Origin: Phycisphaerales bacterium
GTDB lineage: Bacteria; Planctomycetota; Phycisphaerae; Phycisphaerales; UBA1924
Length of the DNA: 64,000 nucleotides
Reading direction: 5' to 3'
Assembly: GCA_040217175.1 (NCBI GenBank)
Contig: JAVJNT010000002.1
Coordinates: forward strand, 186,001-250,000
Positions 42,456 to 51,361 of the stretch are shown here, in pieces. A program made the position numbers and the translations under genes. Position 1 is the stretch's first letter, and every line of letters begins with the position of its first letter. Below the pieces are notes generated by a model. It searched no databases. It was given only the letters and a program-made list of their open reading frames with translations, and had not been told where the DNA came from.

Positions 42456-42470
42456 GATTCTCGGAGAATC
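42456..42470 (+). promoter_or_regulatory. Perfect 7-1-7 inverted repeat upstream of egtB
   Basis: GATTCTC-G-GAGAATC lies in the 115-base gap between the transporter and egtB, 12 bases after the transporter stop and 90 before the egtB ATG. Too little loop for a stable RNA hairpin, so a dimeric regulator site is more likely than a terminator. No regulator is identified. Confidence 0.35.
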
Positions 42471-42559
42471 CACTATGTCCGGGCGATGGGGTGATTGCGC
42501 CGCATGCTTGCGCTAGCCTGATGCGATCCGACACGCCCCCACGCGAAAGGACGGGCGAT

Positions 42560-43912
42560 ATGGGAATCAGCATCGCACGAGCGCCCCTCGTCGGCGCCTC
42601 GCTGGCGGAGCGGTACGAGGCCGTGCGAGCCGCGACCGACGCTCTCCGTCGTCCGTTGACGCCCGAGGACTGCGTCGTCCAATCGATGACGGACGCGAGC
42701 CCCGCGAAGTGGCACCTGGCGCACACCACGTGGTTCTTCGAGCAGTTCGTGCTCTCACGCGTCGAGCCCGACCGGCGCTTCGACGATCGCTTTGCCTACC
42801 TCTTCAACAGCTACTACACGCAGGTCGGCGATCGCCAGCCCCGCCACTCTCGCGGGCTGATGACCAGGCCGTCGCTCCAGGCCGTCCTCGACTACCGCGC
42901 GTACGTCGACGAGCGGATGATGGCATTGCTCGCGTCGGACCACCTGGACGACGAGGCGCAACGCATCACCGAGATCGGCATCAACCACGAGCAGCAGCAT
43001 CAGGAACTCCTGCTCACGGACATTCGCCATGCACTCTGGTGCGGCGTGGCGTGCGAGGCTTACGACCCGCGCGACGATCTCGCCGGCCCGGCCGACCATC
43101 GGGCCGGTCAACGGCCACCCAAGTGGGTCGAGTTTGAGGCCGGCCTGCTGTGGATCGGATGCGATGGTCCGTCTTTTTGCTACGACAACGAGCAGCCGAT
43201 GCACAAGGTCTTCTTGCGGCCCTTCGCGCTGGCGAGCCGGCCCGTGACGTGCGGCCAGTTCATCGAGTTCATCGAGGACGGTGGCTACCAGCAAGAGCAC
43301 CTCTGGCTCGACGAGGGCGCCGCGGCGGTGAAACGCGAGGGCTGGGAAGCGCCGATGTACTGGATCAGGCCGGATGGCGATCGGTGCGGGCCGGCTGGCG
43401 GCTGGCGCGTCACCACCATGCACGGCGAGCGCGACGTCGACCCCAACGAGCCGCTCTCGAACGTCGGCTTCTTCGAGGCCGAGGCGTTTGCACGCTGGGC
43501 CGGCGCGCGGCTGCCGACGGAATTCGAGTGGGAGGCCGCATGCCTGCGTGACCTCGAGCGGACCGACGCGTCGTGGACTGACGCCGTCGAGACGGCCCAC
43601 ATGCTCGAGCGCGGCGTCTTCCATCCGACTGCTCTGGACGCCGAGGACCACGCCGGCCCGGGCGAGCTCGAGGGCATGTTCGGCACCGTCTGGGAGTGGA
43701 CCCGCAGCGGCTACGACCCCTACCCCGGCTACGCGGCCGAGCCCGGAGCGCTCGGCGAGTACAACGGCAAGTTCATGAGCGGCCAGTACGTGCTGCGTGG
43801 CGGCTCGTGCGCCACTGCGTCGAGCCACATCCGGCCGACGTATCGAAACTTCTTCCACCCCGACAAGCGTTGGCAGTTCAGCGGCCTGCGCCTCGCGAAA
43901 GATACTGCCTGA
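42560..43912 (+). CDS. egtB: Ergothioneine sulfoxide synthase EgtB
   Basis: 450 residues from ATG 42560 (AAAGGA upstream). Non-haem iron enzyme that couples hercynine with a thiol (gamma-glutamylcysteine or cysteine) and oxygen. DinB-like N-terminal domain has SPAKWHLAHTTWFFEQF and INHEQQHQELLLTDI: the iron histidines correspond to a His of WHLAH (52 or 55), His-143 and His-147. The C-terminal FGE-sulfatase/formylglycine-type domain includes WVEFEAGLLWIGCDG, RPVTCGQFIEFIEDGGYQ, ARLPTEFEWEAACLRDLE, VWEWTRSGYDPYPGY and the end GLRLAKDTA. egtD starts on the next base. Selectivity for the thiol donor cannot be read. Confidence 0.93.
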   Translation: MGISIARAPLVGASLAERYEAVRAATDALRRPLTPEDCVVQSMTDASPAKWHLAHTTWFFEQFVLSRVEPDRRFDDRFAYLFNSYYTQVGDRQPRHSRGLMTRPSLQAVLDYRAYVDERMMALLASDHLDDEAQRITEIGINHEQQHQELLLTDIRHALWCGVACEAYDPRDDLAGPADHRAGQRPPKWVEFEAGLLWIGCDGPSFCYDNEQPMHKVFLRPFALASRPVTCGQFIEFIEDGGYQQEHLWLDEGAAAVKREGWEAPMYWIRPDGDRCGPAGGWRVTTMHGERDVDPNEPLSNVGFFEAEAFARWAGARLPTEFEWEAACLRDLERTDASWTDAVETAHMLERGVFHPTALDAEDHAGPGELEGMFGTVWEWTRSGYDPYPGYAAEPGALGEYNGKFMSGQYVLRGGSCATASSHIRPTYRNFFHPDKRWQFSGLRLAKDTA

Positions 43913-44947
43913 ATGACCATGACCAACACCAACGCAGAGCGCCGAGCCGTCGTGCTCGATCTCGACGCTGCGCAAGGCGACACGACTTCGCTTGAGTCTC
44001 GCGGGCGTGACCAGGAACTCGCGGCGTTCCGAGCCGACGTGCTGCAGGGCCTTGCCCAGCAACAGAAGCAGATTCCGAGCAAGTACCTGTACGATGCCAC
44101 TGGTGCGGCGCTGTTCGAGCAGATCACCGAGCAGCCCGAGTATTACCCGACGCGGACCGAGATGGCCTTGCTCCGCCGGCACGCCGGTGAAATCGGGACC
44201 GCCGTTGGGCCCGGTGCGACCATCGTCGAGCCCGGCAGCGGCGCGGGCGAGAAGGTCGAGATCTTGATCGAGGCGATGGCGTCGCCGCGTGCGATGGTGC
44301 CGGTCGACATCTCGCGCGAGCAGCTCCGCCGCGTGGCGCGCACGCTGGCGGGCCGGCATCCGAGCCTGGAGATCGTGCCGCTGTGGGCCGACTTCACGCG
44401 GCCCATCAGCGTGCCGCAGCGCGTGGCAGACCTCCACCCGAGGCTGGTCTTCTTCCCCGGCTCGACGATCGGCAACTTCCTGCCCGAGGTGCAGCAAGAG
44501 CTCTTACAAGCTCTCGCGACGCTGGCGGGCGAGGACGGCAGCCTGCTCATTGGCTTCGACCGCATCAAGGACGAGTCGGTGCTCGTGCCCGCCTACGACG
44601 ATGCCGCGGGCGTCACGCGGGCGTTCGAGCTGAACATCCTCGAACGCCTCAATCGCGAGCTCGGTGCCGACGCCGACCCTGCCAAGTTCGAGTACGAAGC
44701 AAGGTGGGACGCCGAGCACGCACGGATCGAGATGTACCTCGTGGCGCGCGAGGCCCATGCCATCACGGTTGCCGGCCAGCGGTTCGAATTCGCCGAAGGC
44801 GAGACGCTGTGGAACGAAAGCAGCCACAAGTACGACCTGCCGCGCATCGAACGCCTTGCCGCGAGCGCCGGGCTGGGCGTGGAAGCGACGTGGAGCGACG
44901 AGCAGGCGTGGTTCACGATCGCGTTGCTCCGATCGGCCGATGCATAG
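43913..44947 (+). CDS. egtD: L-histidine N-alpha-methyltransferase EgtD
   Basis: 344 residues, ATG 43913 directly after the egtB stop (TGAATG). Methylates histidine three times with SAM to give hercynine, the first step in ergothioneine synthesis. Family motifs: IPSKYLYDATGAALFEQITE, QPEYYPTRTEMALLRRHAGE, SAM motif VEPGSGAGEKVEILIEAM, LVFFPGSTIGNFLP, and the SHKYDLPRIERLAASAGL stretch near the C terminus, including conserved Tyr/Ser residues that bind histidine. Together with egtB it supplies the core of the pathway; egtC and egtE are not present, as in short EgtB-type clusters that use cysteine or a separate lyase. Confidence 0.94.
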   Translation: MTMTNTNAERRAVVLDLDAAQGDTTSLESRGRDQELAAFRADVLQGLAQQQKQIPSKYLYDATGAALFEQITEQPEYYPTRTEMALLRRHAGEIGTAVGPGATIVEPGSGAGEKVEILIEAMASPRAMVPVDISREQLRRVARTLAGRHPSLEIVPLWADFTRPISVPQRVADLHPRLVFFPGSTIGNFLPEVQQELLQALATLAGEDGSLLIGFDRIKDESVLVPAYDDAAGVTRAFELNILERLNRELGADADPAKFEYEARWDAEHARIEMYLVAREAHAITVAGQRFEFAEGETLWNESSHKYDLPRIERLAASAGLGVEATWSDEQAWFTIALLRSADA

Positions 44948-44968
44948 TCAAGCCGCCGATAGAACTGC

Positions 44969-46993
44969 TCACTCATCGCCCCGCAGCTTCGCCAGCACCG
45001 TGTAGTCCTCGAGCGTTGAGGTGTCCTGGCTGACCTCCGTCTCGCCCGCCGCGATCGCGCGGAGCAAGCGTCGCATGATCTTGCCGCTGCGAGTCTTGGG
45101 CAGCGCCTCGGCGAAGCGCACCTGATCGGGACGGGCGATCGGGCCGATGGCGTCGGCGACGTAGGCGCCCAGGTCCTTCTTGAGGTCGTCGCTGGGCTCT
45201 CTCCCACCAGCAAGGGTGACGAACGCGGCGATGCCGGTGCCCTTGATCTCGTGGGGCACCCCCACCACGGCCGCCTCGACGACGGCGTCGTGCGCGACCA
45301 GCGCGCTCTCGACCTCCATCGTGCCGAGGCGATGGCCGCTCACGTTGATGACGTCGTCGATGCGGCCCATGATCCAGAAATTGCCGTCGGCGTCCTTGCG
45401 TGCGCCGTCGCCGGCCGTGTACACCGGCTTGCCGTCGATCTTGACGGTCGAGAAGTACGTTTCGATGAATCGGTCGCGGTCGCCGAAGACGCCGCGGAGC
45501 ATGCCGGGCCAGGGCTTGCGGATGACCATGAGCCCGCCCGCATCGGCGTCGCACTCGGTCCCGTCGGTCTTCACCACCGCGGCATCGATGCCGAAGAACG
45601 GCCGCGTGCACGAGCCGGGCCGCGTCGCGATGGCGCCAGGCAAGGGCGTGATGGCGTGGCCTCCGGTCTCGGTCTGCCAGTAGGTATCGACGATCGGGCA
45701 GCGGCCGCTGCCGATGACGTCCCGGTACCACGTCCACGCCGCGGGGTTGATGGGCTCGCCCACCGTGCCGAGGACCTGGAGCGAGGTCAGGTCGTGCCGG
45801 GCAGGGTGCTCGTCGCCCCACTTCATGAAGGCGCGGATGGCCGTGGGCGCGGTGTAAAAATGCGTGACCCCGTGCCGCTCGACGACGTCCCAGAAGCGAT
45901 CCTCGTGCGGCTCGTTGGGCGCGCCCTCGTACATCAGCGTCGGCACGCGATTGGGCAGGATGCCGTAGACGATGTAGCTGTGCCCGGTGATCCAGCCGCA
46001 GTCGGCCGTGCACCAGTAGATCTGGTTCTGGCCGGGCGTCAGGTTGAAGACGTGCTTGGCGGTGTGGGCGGTGTACAGCAGGTAGCCCGCGGTGGTGTGC
46101 ACGATGCCCTTGGGCTTGCCCGTCGAGCCGCTGGTGTAGAGCAGGAACAGCATGTCTTCGCTGCCCATGGGCTCGCAGGGGCAGTCCGGCTCGGCGGCCT
46201 CGGTCAGGTCGCGCCAGTCGTGGTCGCGGCCGTCGACCATCGCCACCTCGTTGTCGCAACGACGCAGCACGACGACGCCCGTCACCGGCGAACCCTGGCC
46301 CATCTTCTCGATGGCGTCGTCGACGTTGTCCTTCAGCGGCACGATCTTGCCCCGGCGCCACGAACCGTCGCAGGTCAGGATGATCCGCGAGCTCGCGTCG
46401 CGCACGCGATCGGCGATGGCCTGGCTGCTGAAGCCGCCGAAGATGACCGAGTGGGGCGCGCCGATGCGGGCACACGCGAGCATGGCGATGGCGAGCTCGG
46501 GCACCATGCCCATGTAGATCGTCACGACCTCGCCCTTGGTCGCGCCGAGCTTCTTCAGGGCGCTGCCGAGCCGTGCGGTCTGCTCCTGGACGTCCCTGTA
46601 CGTGAGTCGGCGGACCTCGGGGGCCCCGCCGTCCATGGGCTCCCCTTCCCACAGGATGGCGACGTCGTCGCCGTGACCCTCGCGCACGAAGCGATCGACG
46701 CAGTTGTCGCACGCGTTGAGCTTGCCGCCTTCGAACCAGGTCGGCTCCGGGAAGCCACCCCTGAGCACGCTCGCGAAGGGCTCCATCCACTCCAGCCGCT
46801 CGGCGATCTTGCGCCAATAGGCCTCAGGATCCTCGACCGATCGGCGATGCTCGGCCTCGTAGTCCTCGAGCGAATCGACGTGCCAGGGGGCGCTGCCGAC
46901 CTCCGACGCCCTCGGCGGCGGGAAGACGCGGTCCTCGTGCAGGCTGCTCTGGATGTCCTGGCTCGTGGGAGGATTGCTGTCGCTGGTGGCCAT
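44969..46993 (-). CDS. acs: Acetyl-CoA synthetase
   Basis: 674 residues, usual size. AMP-forming ligase making acetyl-CoA from acetate. N-terminal ACS motif WFEGGKLNACDNCVDRFV, ATP-binding LFLLYTSGSTGKPKGIVHTT, TYWQTETGGHAITPLP and RIDDVINVSGHRLGTMEVES; the acetylatable lysine is in the C-terminal PKTRSGKIMRRLLRAIA. Convergent with egtD (21-base gap). Acts in the cytoplasm to assimilate or recycle acetate. Confidence 0.96.
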   Translation of the reverse strand: MATSDSNPPTSQDIQSSLHEDRVFPPPRASEVGSAPWHVDSLEDYEAEHRRSVEDPEAYWRKIAERLEWMEPFASVLRGGFPEPTWFEGGKLNACDNCVDRFVREGHGDDVAILWEGEPMDGGAPEVRRLTYRDVQEQTARLGSALKKLGATKGEVVTIYMGMVPELAIAMLACARIGAPHSVIFGGFSSQAIADRVRDASSRIILTCDGSWRRGKIVPLKDNVDDAIEKMGQGSPVTGVVVLRRCDNEVAMVDGRDHDWRDLTEAAEPDCPCEPMGSEDMLFLLYTSGSTGKPKGIVHTTAGYLLYTAHTAKHVFNLTPGQNQIYWCTADCGWITGHSYIVYGILPNRVPTLMYEGAPNEPHEDRFWDVVERHGVTHFYTAPTAIRAFMKWGDEHPARHDLTSLQVLGTVGEPINPAAWTWYRDVIGSGRCPIVDTYWQTETGGHAITPLPGAIATRPGSCTRPFFGIDAAVVKTDGTECDADAGGLMVIRKPWPGMLRGVFGDRDRFIETYFSTVKIDGKPVYTAGDGARKDADGNFWIMGRIDDVINVSGHRLGTMEVESALVAHDAVVEAAVVGVPHEIKGTGIAAFVTLAGGREPSDDLKKDLGAYVADAIGPIARPDQVRFAEALPKTRSGKIMRRLLRAIAAGETEVSQDTSTLEDYTVLAKLRGDE

Positions 46994-47081
46994 GCCGGCA
47001 GCATATCAGCCCCTCACCGACTCTGCCAAACCCCATCGATGCCGCACGGGGCTCTGAGCGGGGCCGGCGTCCGTAGGTCGA

Positions 47082-47849
47082 TCAGGGCGTGGACTCGGTG
47101 AACATGTCCGGATTGTTCAGGAAGAGGACGCCGACGATGAGCAACTGGGCGAAGAACGACGCCCAGTAGTTCAGCTTCCGGATCCCGCGATGGCTGCCGA
47201 TCGTGCAGTAATACAAGACGAACGCGAGCACGCAGAATTGCCCGGCGAGCGGCACCCAGAACAAGATCCCCAGCCAGCCCCAGAACTTGTCGTCGTCGCG
47301 GAACGCCGCCCCGACCATGTAGGCGTAGGCCACGAGATTCCAGATGATCGTGGCGATGAGGGCAATGGCCGCCGCCTCAGGCGACACGAGCGCCACCAGA
47401 GGGAGCAGGACGAGCATCGCCCCGATAATGATCAGCGAGACCGACCCGCCCGAGAGGCGCGGCGCACTGCGCACCTTCTTCGGCTTGTCCTTGCCGACCT
47501 TGGTGCTCATCGCCCGGCCGGCGGCCGAGTCGAACCCGCACTGCATGCACACGACGGCGTCGGCTGCGCGGCCCATGCCGCACTTGGGGCACGGATTCGC
47601 GTCGGCGGTGTGGACGGTGCCAAGGAATTGATCCATGTCGAAGGCGTCGCCCGCTCCGGCGCTCGGGGCGGCCGCGGGCTTGGGGGCCTTGACGGGCTCG
47701 GTGGGCTTGGCCTTGGCCTTGGCGGCTTGCCGCGGGCGCCGCTTGGCCTCGACGCAGGACTGGCACGCGTAGCGGCCCTGCGAATCCTTCAAGCGTGGGC
47801 GAGCGGCACAATCGGCCCCGCAGACGACGCAGATCTTCTCGGCTGTCAC
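47082..47849 (-). CDS. Zinc-ribbon membrane protein of unknown function
   Basis: 255 residues. Two zinc-ribbon clusters: CVVCGADC...CQSC at about 7-31 and CPKCGMGRAADAVVCMQCGF at about 88-110, separated by a Lys/Ala/Pro linker. Four hydrophobic helices follow (starting VSLIIIGAMLVLLPLVALVS, then ALIATIIWNLVAYAYMVGA, LGILFWVPLAGQFCVLAFVL, FAQLLIVGVLFLNN). Likely an inner-membrane protein with cytoplasmic zinc fingers. No family recognised. The gap 47850-48032 to gap shows nothing but the gap ribosome-binding site. Confidence 0.72.
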   Translation of the reverse strand: MTAEKICVVCGADCAARPRLKDSQGRYACQSCVEAKRRPRQAAKAKAKPTEPVKAPKPAAAPSAGAGDAFDMDQFLGTVHTADANPCPKCGMGRAADAVVCMQCGFDSAAGRAMSTKVGKDKPKKVRSAPRLSGGSVSLIIIGAMLVLLPLVALVSPEAAAIALIATIIWNLVAYAYMVGAAFRDDDKFWGWLGILFWVPLAGQFCVLAFVLYYCTIGSHRGIRKLNYWASFFAQLLIVGVLFLNNPDMFTESTP

Positions 47850-48032
47850 GACGTTGGCTCCCCCCAGATCGCCCCGCGGATCCCCTCGTGGCGGACCGGA
47901 CCGTAGCAGGCAGAGCCCTTCCAGGCCCAGACCCCAGTCCTACCTCCCACCTACCATGCGGCTCGCTCTTGGGTTGCACCTGTCGGAGGTGGCACGAGGG
48001 CTCCAACGCCACTTTCGGGAGGGATTCGCGCG

Positions 48033-49064
48033 ATGGCTATCCGCTTGGGCATCAACGGCTTCGGACGCATCGGCCGCCTGGTCTACCGCATCGCGGCACA
48101 GAGCAAGGACGTCACGGTCGTGGGCGTCAACGACCTGGTGCCAGCCGACAACCTGGCCTACCTGCTCAAGCACGACACCATGCACGGCCGCTTCCGCATC
48201 GACGGCAAGCTGGCCGACGTCCAGGTCAATGACTCGGGCTTCAGCGTGAACGGCGAGCAGACCAGGGTCTTCGAGGAGCGCGACCCCTCGAACCTTAAGT
48301 GGGGCGACCTTGGCGTCGACGTCGTCATCGAGAGCACCGGCTTCTTCACCGCCGGGCCCGATGCCCAGAAGCACATCGATGGCGGCGGCGCGAAGCGTGT
48401 CATCGTCAGCGCCCCCACCAAGACCACCGACACCGTGCCCACGCTGTGCTACAAGGTGAACCACGAGCAGTACGACCCGGGCAAGCACAAGGTCATTTCG
48501 AATGCGAGCTGCACGACCAACTGCCTCGCGCCCATCGCCAAGGTCATCGACGACGCCTTCGGCCTGGACGAGGGCCTCATGGCCACCATCCACGCAGTCA
48601 CCGCGACCCAGCCCACCCAGGACGGCCCCTCGAAGAAGGACCTGCGCGGCGGCCGCAACGGCTACATGAACATCATCCCCGCCAGCACGGGCGCGGCCAA
48701 GGCCGTCACGCTGTGCCTGCCCCAGCTCAAGGGCAAGCTCACCGGCATGAGCTTCCGCGTGCCCACGGCCGACGTGAGCTGCGTCGACCTGACCTTCAAG
48801 ACCGCCAAGGCGACGAGCCTCAAGGCCATCAACGACGCCATGAAGGCCGCCGCGACCGGCCCCATGCAGGGCGTGCTCGACTACACCGAGGAACCTGTCG
48901 TCTCGAGCGACTTCATCGGCGACCCGCACAGCAGCATCTACGACGCCGACGCCGGCATCGAGCTCAACGACCGCTTCTTCAAGGTCGTGAGCTGGTACGA
49001 CAACGAGGCCGGCTACGCCAACCGCTGCGTCGACATGGCTCGGTACGTGATGAGCCGGGAATAG
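48033..49064 (+). CDS. gap: Glyceraldehyde-3-phosphate dehydrogenase, type I
   Basis: 343 residues. GGGAGGG upstream of the ATG. NAD-binding [20 protein letters not shown] and [19 protein letters not shown]; catalytic [20 protein letters not shown] with the active cysteine; then [39 protein letters not shown] and the C-terminal [17 protein letters not shown]. Complete glycolytic/gluconeogenic enzyme. A 12-pair hairpin follows. Confidence 0.96.
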   Translation: MAIRLGINGFGRIGRLVYRIAAQSKDVTVVGVNDLVPADNLAYLLKHDTMHGRFRIDGKLADVQVNDSGFSVNGEQTRVFEERDPSNLKWGDLGVDVVIESTGFFTAGPDAQKHIDGGGAKRVIVSAPTKTTDTVPTLCYKVNHEQYDPGKHKVISNASCTTNCLAPIAKVIDDAFGLDEGLMATIHAVTATQPTQDGPSKKDLRGGRNGYMNIIPASTGAAKAVTLCLPQLKGKLTGMSFRVPTADVSCVDLTFKTAKATSLKAINDAMKAAATGPMQGVLDYTEEPVVSSDFIGDPHSSIYDADAGIELNDRFFKVVSWYDNEAGYANRCVDMARYVMSRE

Positions 49065-49092
49065 GCCAACGGGACAAACGGGGGTATGGGAA

Positions 49093-49127
49093 ACGCCGCT
49101 TCCGGGTATATTGCTCGGAAGCGGCGT
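49093..49127 (+). terminator. Strong hairpin after gap
   Basis: ACGCCGCTTCCG-GGTATATTGCT-CGGAAGCGGCGT: 12 perfect pairs with an 11-base loop, followed by CGTTCT rather than a T-run. Lies 28 bases after the gap stop; likely a terminator or an mRNA-stabilising end. TATATT in the loop could also be a -10 element for the downstream gene. Confidence 0.6.
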
Positions 49128-49173
49128 CGTTCTGATCGTCGCCACCACGTTCGTGCGCGTCGAGGAGCGATCC

Positions 49174-50445
49174 ATGCAGGTCCGATTTGCCTTGCCCGTC
49201 TTGATCCTGTCCGGTTCGCTCGTCTCGGGGGCACCGAGCCTCGCAGCCGAGGACGACCCCCAAGAACAGCACACGATCACGGTCTTCAAGCCCGTGTGTG
49301 CCGGCGTTCGCCCGCCACAATCAATCGTCGACGCCATTGGTGCACGCCATGCGGCGGGCATGTCGCTTGGTGATCAAGTCGTGGTCGCGCCAACGATCGA
49401 CTCGGGGCTGCAGCTGCGCTTCGTCGTCGCCGGGGCCGCGCCCACGGGCACGGCCGAGGCGCTCGCCGCCATCGCCGATCTCTACGCCGGCATCGTCGCC
49501 GACGACGTCGAGCTGACCATCGAGATCCTCTTCGAGCCGCTCGGCACGATCCACGGCCTGCCGATCCTGGGGGCCGCGGGGGATAGCTATCGCTCCCTCA
49601 CCTACCCGGACGTACGGGCAGCGCTCATCGATGGCATGGATCCCGACGACGCGATCGAGGCGAGCCTGCCCGACACCGCGTCCGTGCGCGTCATCTACGG
49701 GCTCGACGCCGGCTCGCGCACCGAGGACCGCGCAAGCCTGCTCACCGGCATCGCGCTGCGAGCGTTGCTCGATGGCCAGGCGCCCACGCCGGTGCCGGTG
49801 TCGCTGAGCTCGACGGCGACGTGGGACACCGACCCGGCCGACGGCGTCGAGCCCGACGCCTACTGCCTCCGCAGCGTCGTCGCGCACGAGGTCGGCCACG
49901 CGCTGGGATTCCAGTCGAACGTGGACGTCCTCTTCGGCGCCACGTTGCTGCCGATGGACATCTACCGCTTCCGCGAGAGCGACGGCGGCATGGACCTCAA
50001 TCCCGACACGCTCGCCGAGTTCGCGACCACGCCGCGCACGGTCTACTTCGACGCGTCGGGCGTGCCCGGCCAGAGCGAGGCCATCCTCGACTTCATCGCG
50101 GCCGAAGTCCCGATGGCCGACGGCGGCCCGTGGCAGGGCTCGCACCTGCGCCAGGCCGACCCGCCCGTCGGCGTGATGGACCCCGACATCACCGAGGGCG
50201 AGACCTACTTCCCCGGGTACCTCGGCCCGAACGACCTGCGGCCGCTCGACGCCCTGGGCTGGACCATCACGCTCGCGTGCCCGGCCGACTGCGACGGCTC
50301 CGGAGCGCTCGACTTCTTCGACTTCCTGTGCTTCCAGGACGCCTTCGACGCGGGCGACCCGGCGGCCGACCTCGACGGCGACGGCGTGCTCACCGTGTTC
50401 GACTTCCTCGCGTTCCAGAACGCGTTCGATGCGGGCTGCGGCTAG
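49174..50445 (+). CDS. Secreted zinc metalloprotease with dockerin-like tag
   Basis: 423 residues from ATG 49174 (GGAGCG upstream). Signal peptide (QVRFALPVLILSGSLVSGAP). The catalytic site is CLRSVVAHEVGHALGFQSNV followed by Asp, with His-238, Glu-239 and His-242 and the third ligand probably the later His or Asp (HExxHxxGxxxxxD, a metzincin-like variant). About 30 residues downstream is LPMDIYRFRESDGG and later DITEGETYFPGYLGPNDLRP. The C terminus has DCDGSGALDFFDFLCFQDAF and DLDGDGVLTVFDFLAFQNAF, ending DAGCG. Extracellular protease of the NF038122-like appearance. Confidence 0.86.
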   Translation: MQVRFALPVLILSGSLVSGAPSLAAEDDPQEQHTITVFKPVCAGVRPPQSIVDAIGARHAAGMSLGDQVVVAPTIDSGLQLRFVVAGAAPTGTAEALAAIADLYAGIVADDVELTIEILFEPLGTIHGLPILGAAGDSYRSLTYPDVRAALIDGMDPDDAIEASLPDTASVRVIYGLDAGSRTEDRASLLTGIALRALLDGQAPTPVPVSLSSTATWDTDPADGVEPDAYCLRSVVAHEVGHALGFQSNVDVLFGATLLPMDIYRFRESDGGMDLNPDTLAEFATTPRTVYFDASGVPGQSEAILDFIAAEVPMADGGPWQGSHLRQADPPVGVMDPDITEGETYFPGYLGPNDLRPLDALGWTITLACPADCDGSGALDFFDFLCFQDAFDAGDPAADLDGDGVLTVFDFLAFQNAFDAGCG

Positions 50446-50462
50446 GGGCGGTCGAACGCGCG

Positions 50463-51320
50463 TCAGCCGTCGGTCTGCAAGACCGCGTCGGCGGGCGGCT
50501 CGAAGTCGGATTCGTCGAGCGTGTTCACGCGAACGAAGCTCGCCCGGAGATCGAAGACCTCGCTGCCGAGCCAGAACCCGTCGACGGTGACGCGGTGGAA
50601 CATCTTCAATCCCGACCCGCCCTCGACCTCGCGCCAGTCGCTGAAGGCCATGTAGAGCGGCTCGCTCGGCAGGCCCTGCGTCACGCCCAGGGGCCGGCCG
50701 GTCTGCGGGTCGTAGTAGTGCCAGAACATCGCGTCTTCGGGCCCGGGTGCCGCGATCGGCGAGAGCACGCTCGCACGCTGGCCCTTGAACTCGTCCTCTC
50801 CGTGCGCGTGCATGGGCTGCGCTGGGGCAGCGTGGCTGCCGCTGGGGTTGACGACGTCGAGCGGGAACGAGACGAACTCGAGCACCTGGTCTGCCTGCTC
50901 GCGCATGCCGAATTGCTCGTCGGGATCGATCTCGTACAGCTCGGCCTGCTCGCCCTCGTCCTGGTACCAGAAGGCCTCGCCGTCGGTGCCCATCACCCCG
51001 GCGTCGGGGCCGAGTTGCATGAAGTGCCAGCCAGCGTCGCTCCTCGACCACGCGAGATGGAACGCGATCGGATTCCCGTCGCTCTCGCCCTCGAAGCGGA
51101 CCTCCATCGTCCGGACGCCGTCGAGGGCCTCCGCACCGCCGACGAAGCGGACGACGCGCTCGGCGACGGCGCGGGCGTCGGGATCCATCGCGTCCAGGGC
51201 CGCCCGCGTCGGGGAGGGGCCGGTCGCGCCCGGACCGGCGTGCCGGTCGGGCCCGGTCGTGCAGCCGGCGGCCAGCAGGGCCAGGCCGACGAGCGTCGCG
51301 GCGAGGGGGCGTGGGTGCAT
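50463..51320 (-). CDS. Lipoprotein of unknown function
   Basis: 285 residues. Signal peptide II with lipobox LALLAAGC (Cys-20). The mature part (about 60-280) has a beta-rich fold of the LolA/LolB or outer-membrane lipoprotein-sorting type by appearance: VVRFVGGAEALDGVRTMEVR, GNPIAFHLAW, EAFWYQDEGEQAELYEIDPD, ASVLSPIAAPGPED, YYDPQTGRPLGVTQGLPSEP and LKMFHRVTVDGFWLGSEVFD. No catalytic residues stand out. Divergent from terC across the 21-bp array. Located in the outer or inner membrane. Confidence 0.75.
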   Translation of the reverse strand: MHPRPLAATLVGLALLAAGCTTGPDRHAGPGATGPSPTRAALDAMDPDARAVAERVVRFVGGAEALDGVRTMEVRFEGESDGNPIAFHLAWSRSDAGWHFMQLGPDAGVMGTDGEAFWYQDEGEQAELYEIDPDEQFGMREQADQVLEFVSFPLDVVNPSGSHAAPAQPMHAHGEDEFKGQRASVLSPIAAPGPEDAMFWHYYDPQTGRPLGVTQGLPSEPLYMAFSDWREVEGGSGLKMFHRVTVDGFWLGSEVFDLRASFVRVNTLDESDFEPPADAVLQTDG

Positions 51321-51361
51321 GGCCGATGCTATCTCGGCGGCGGCGCCCCGCCTCGGGACGC

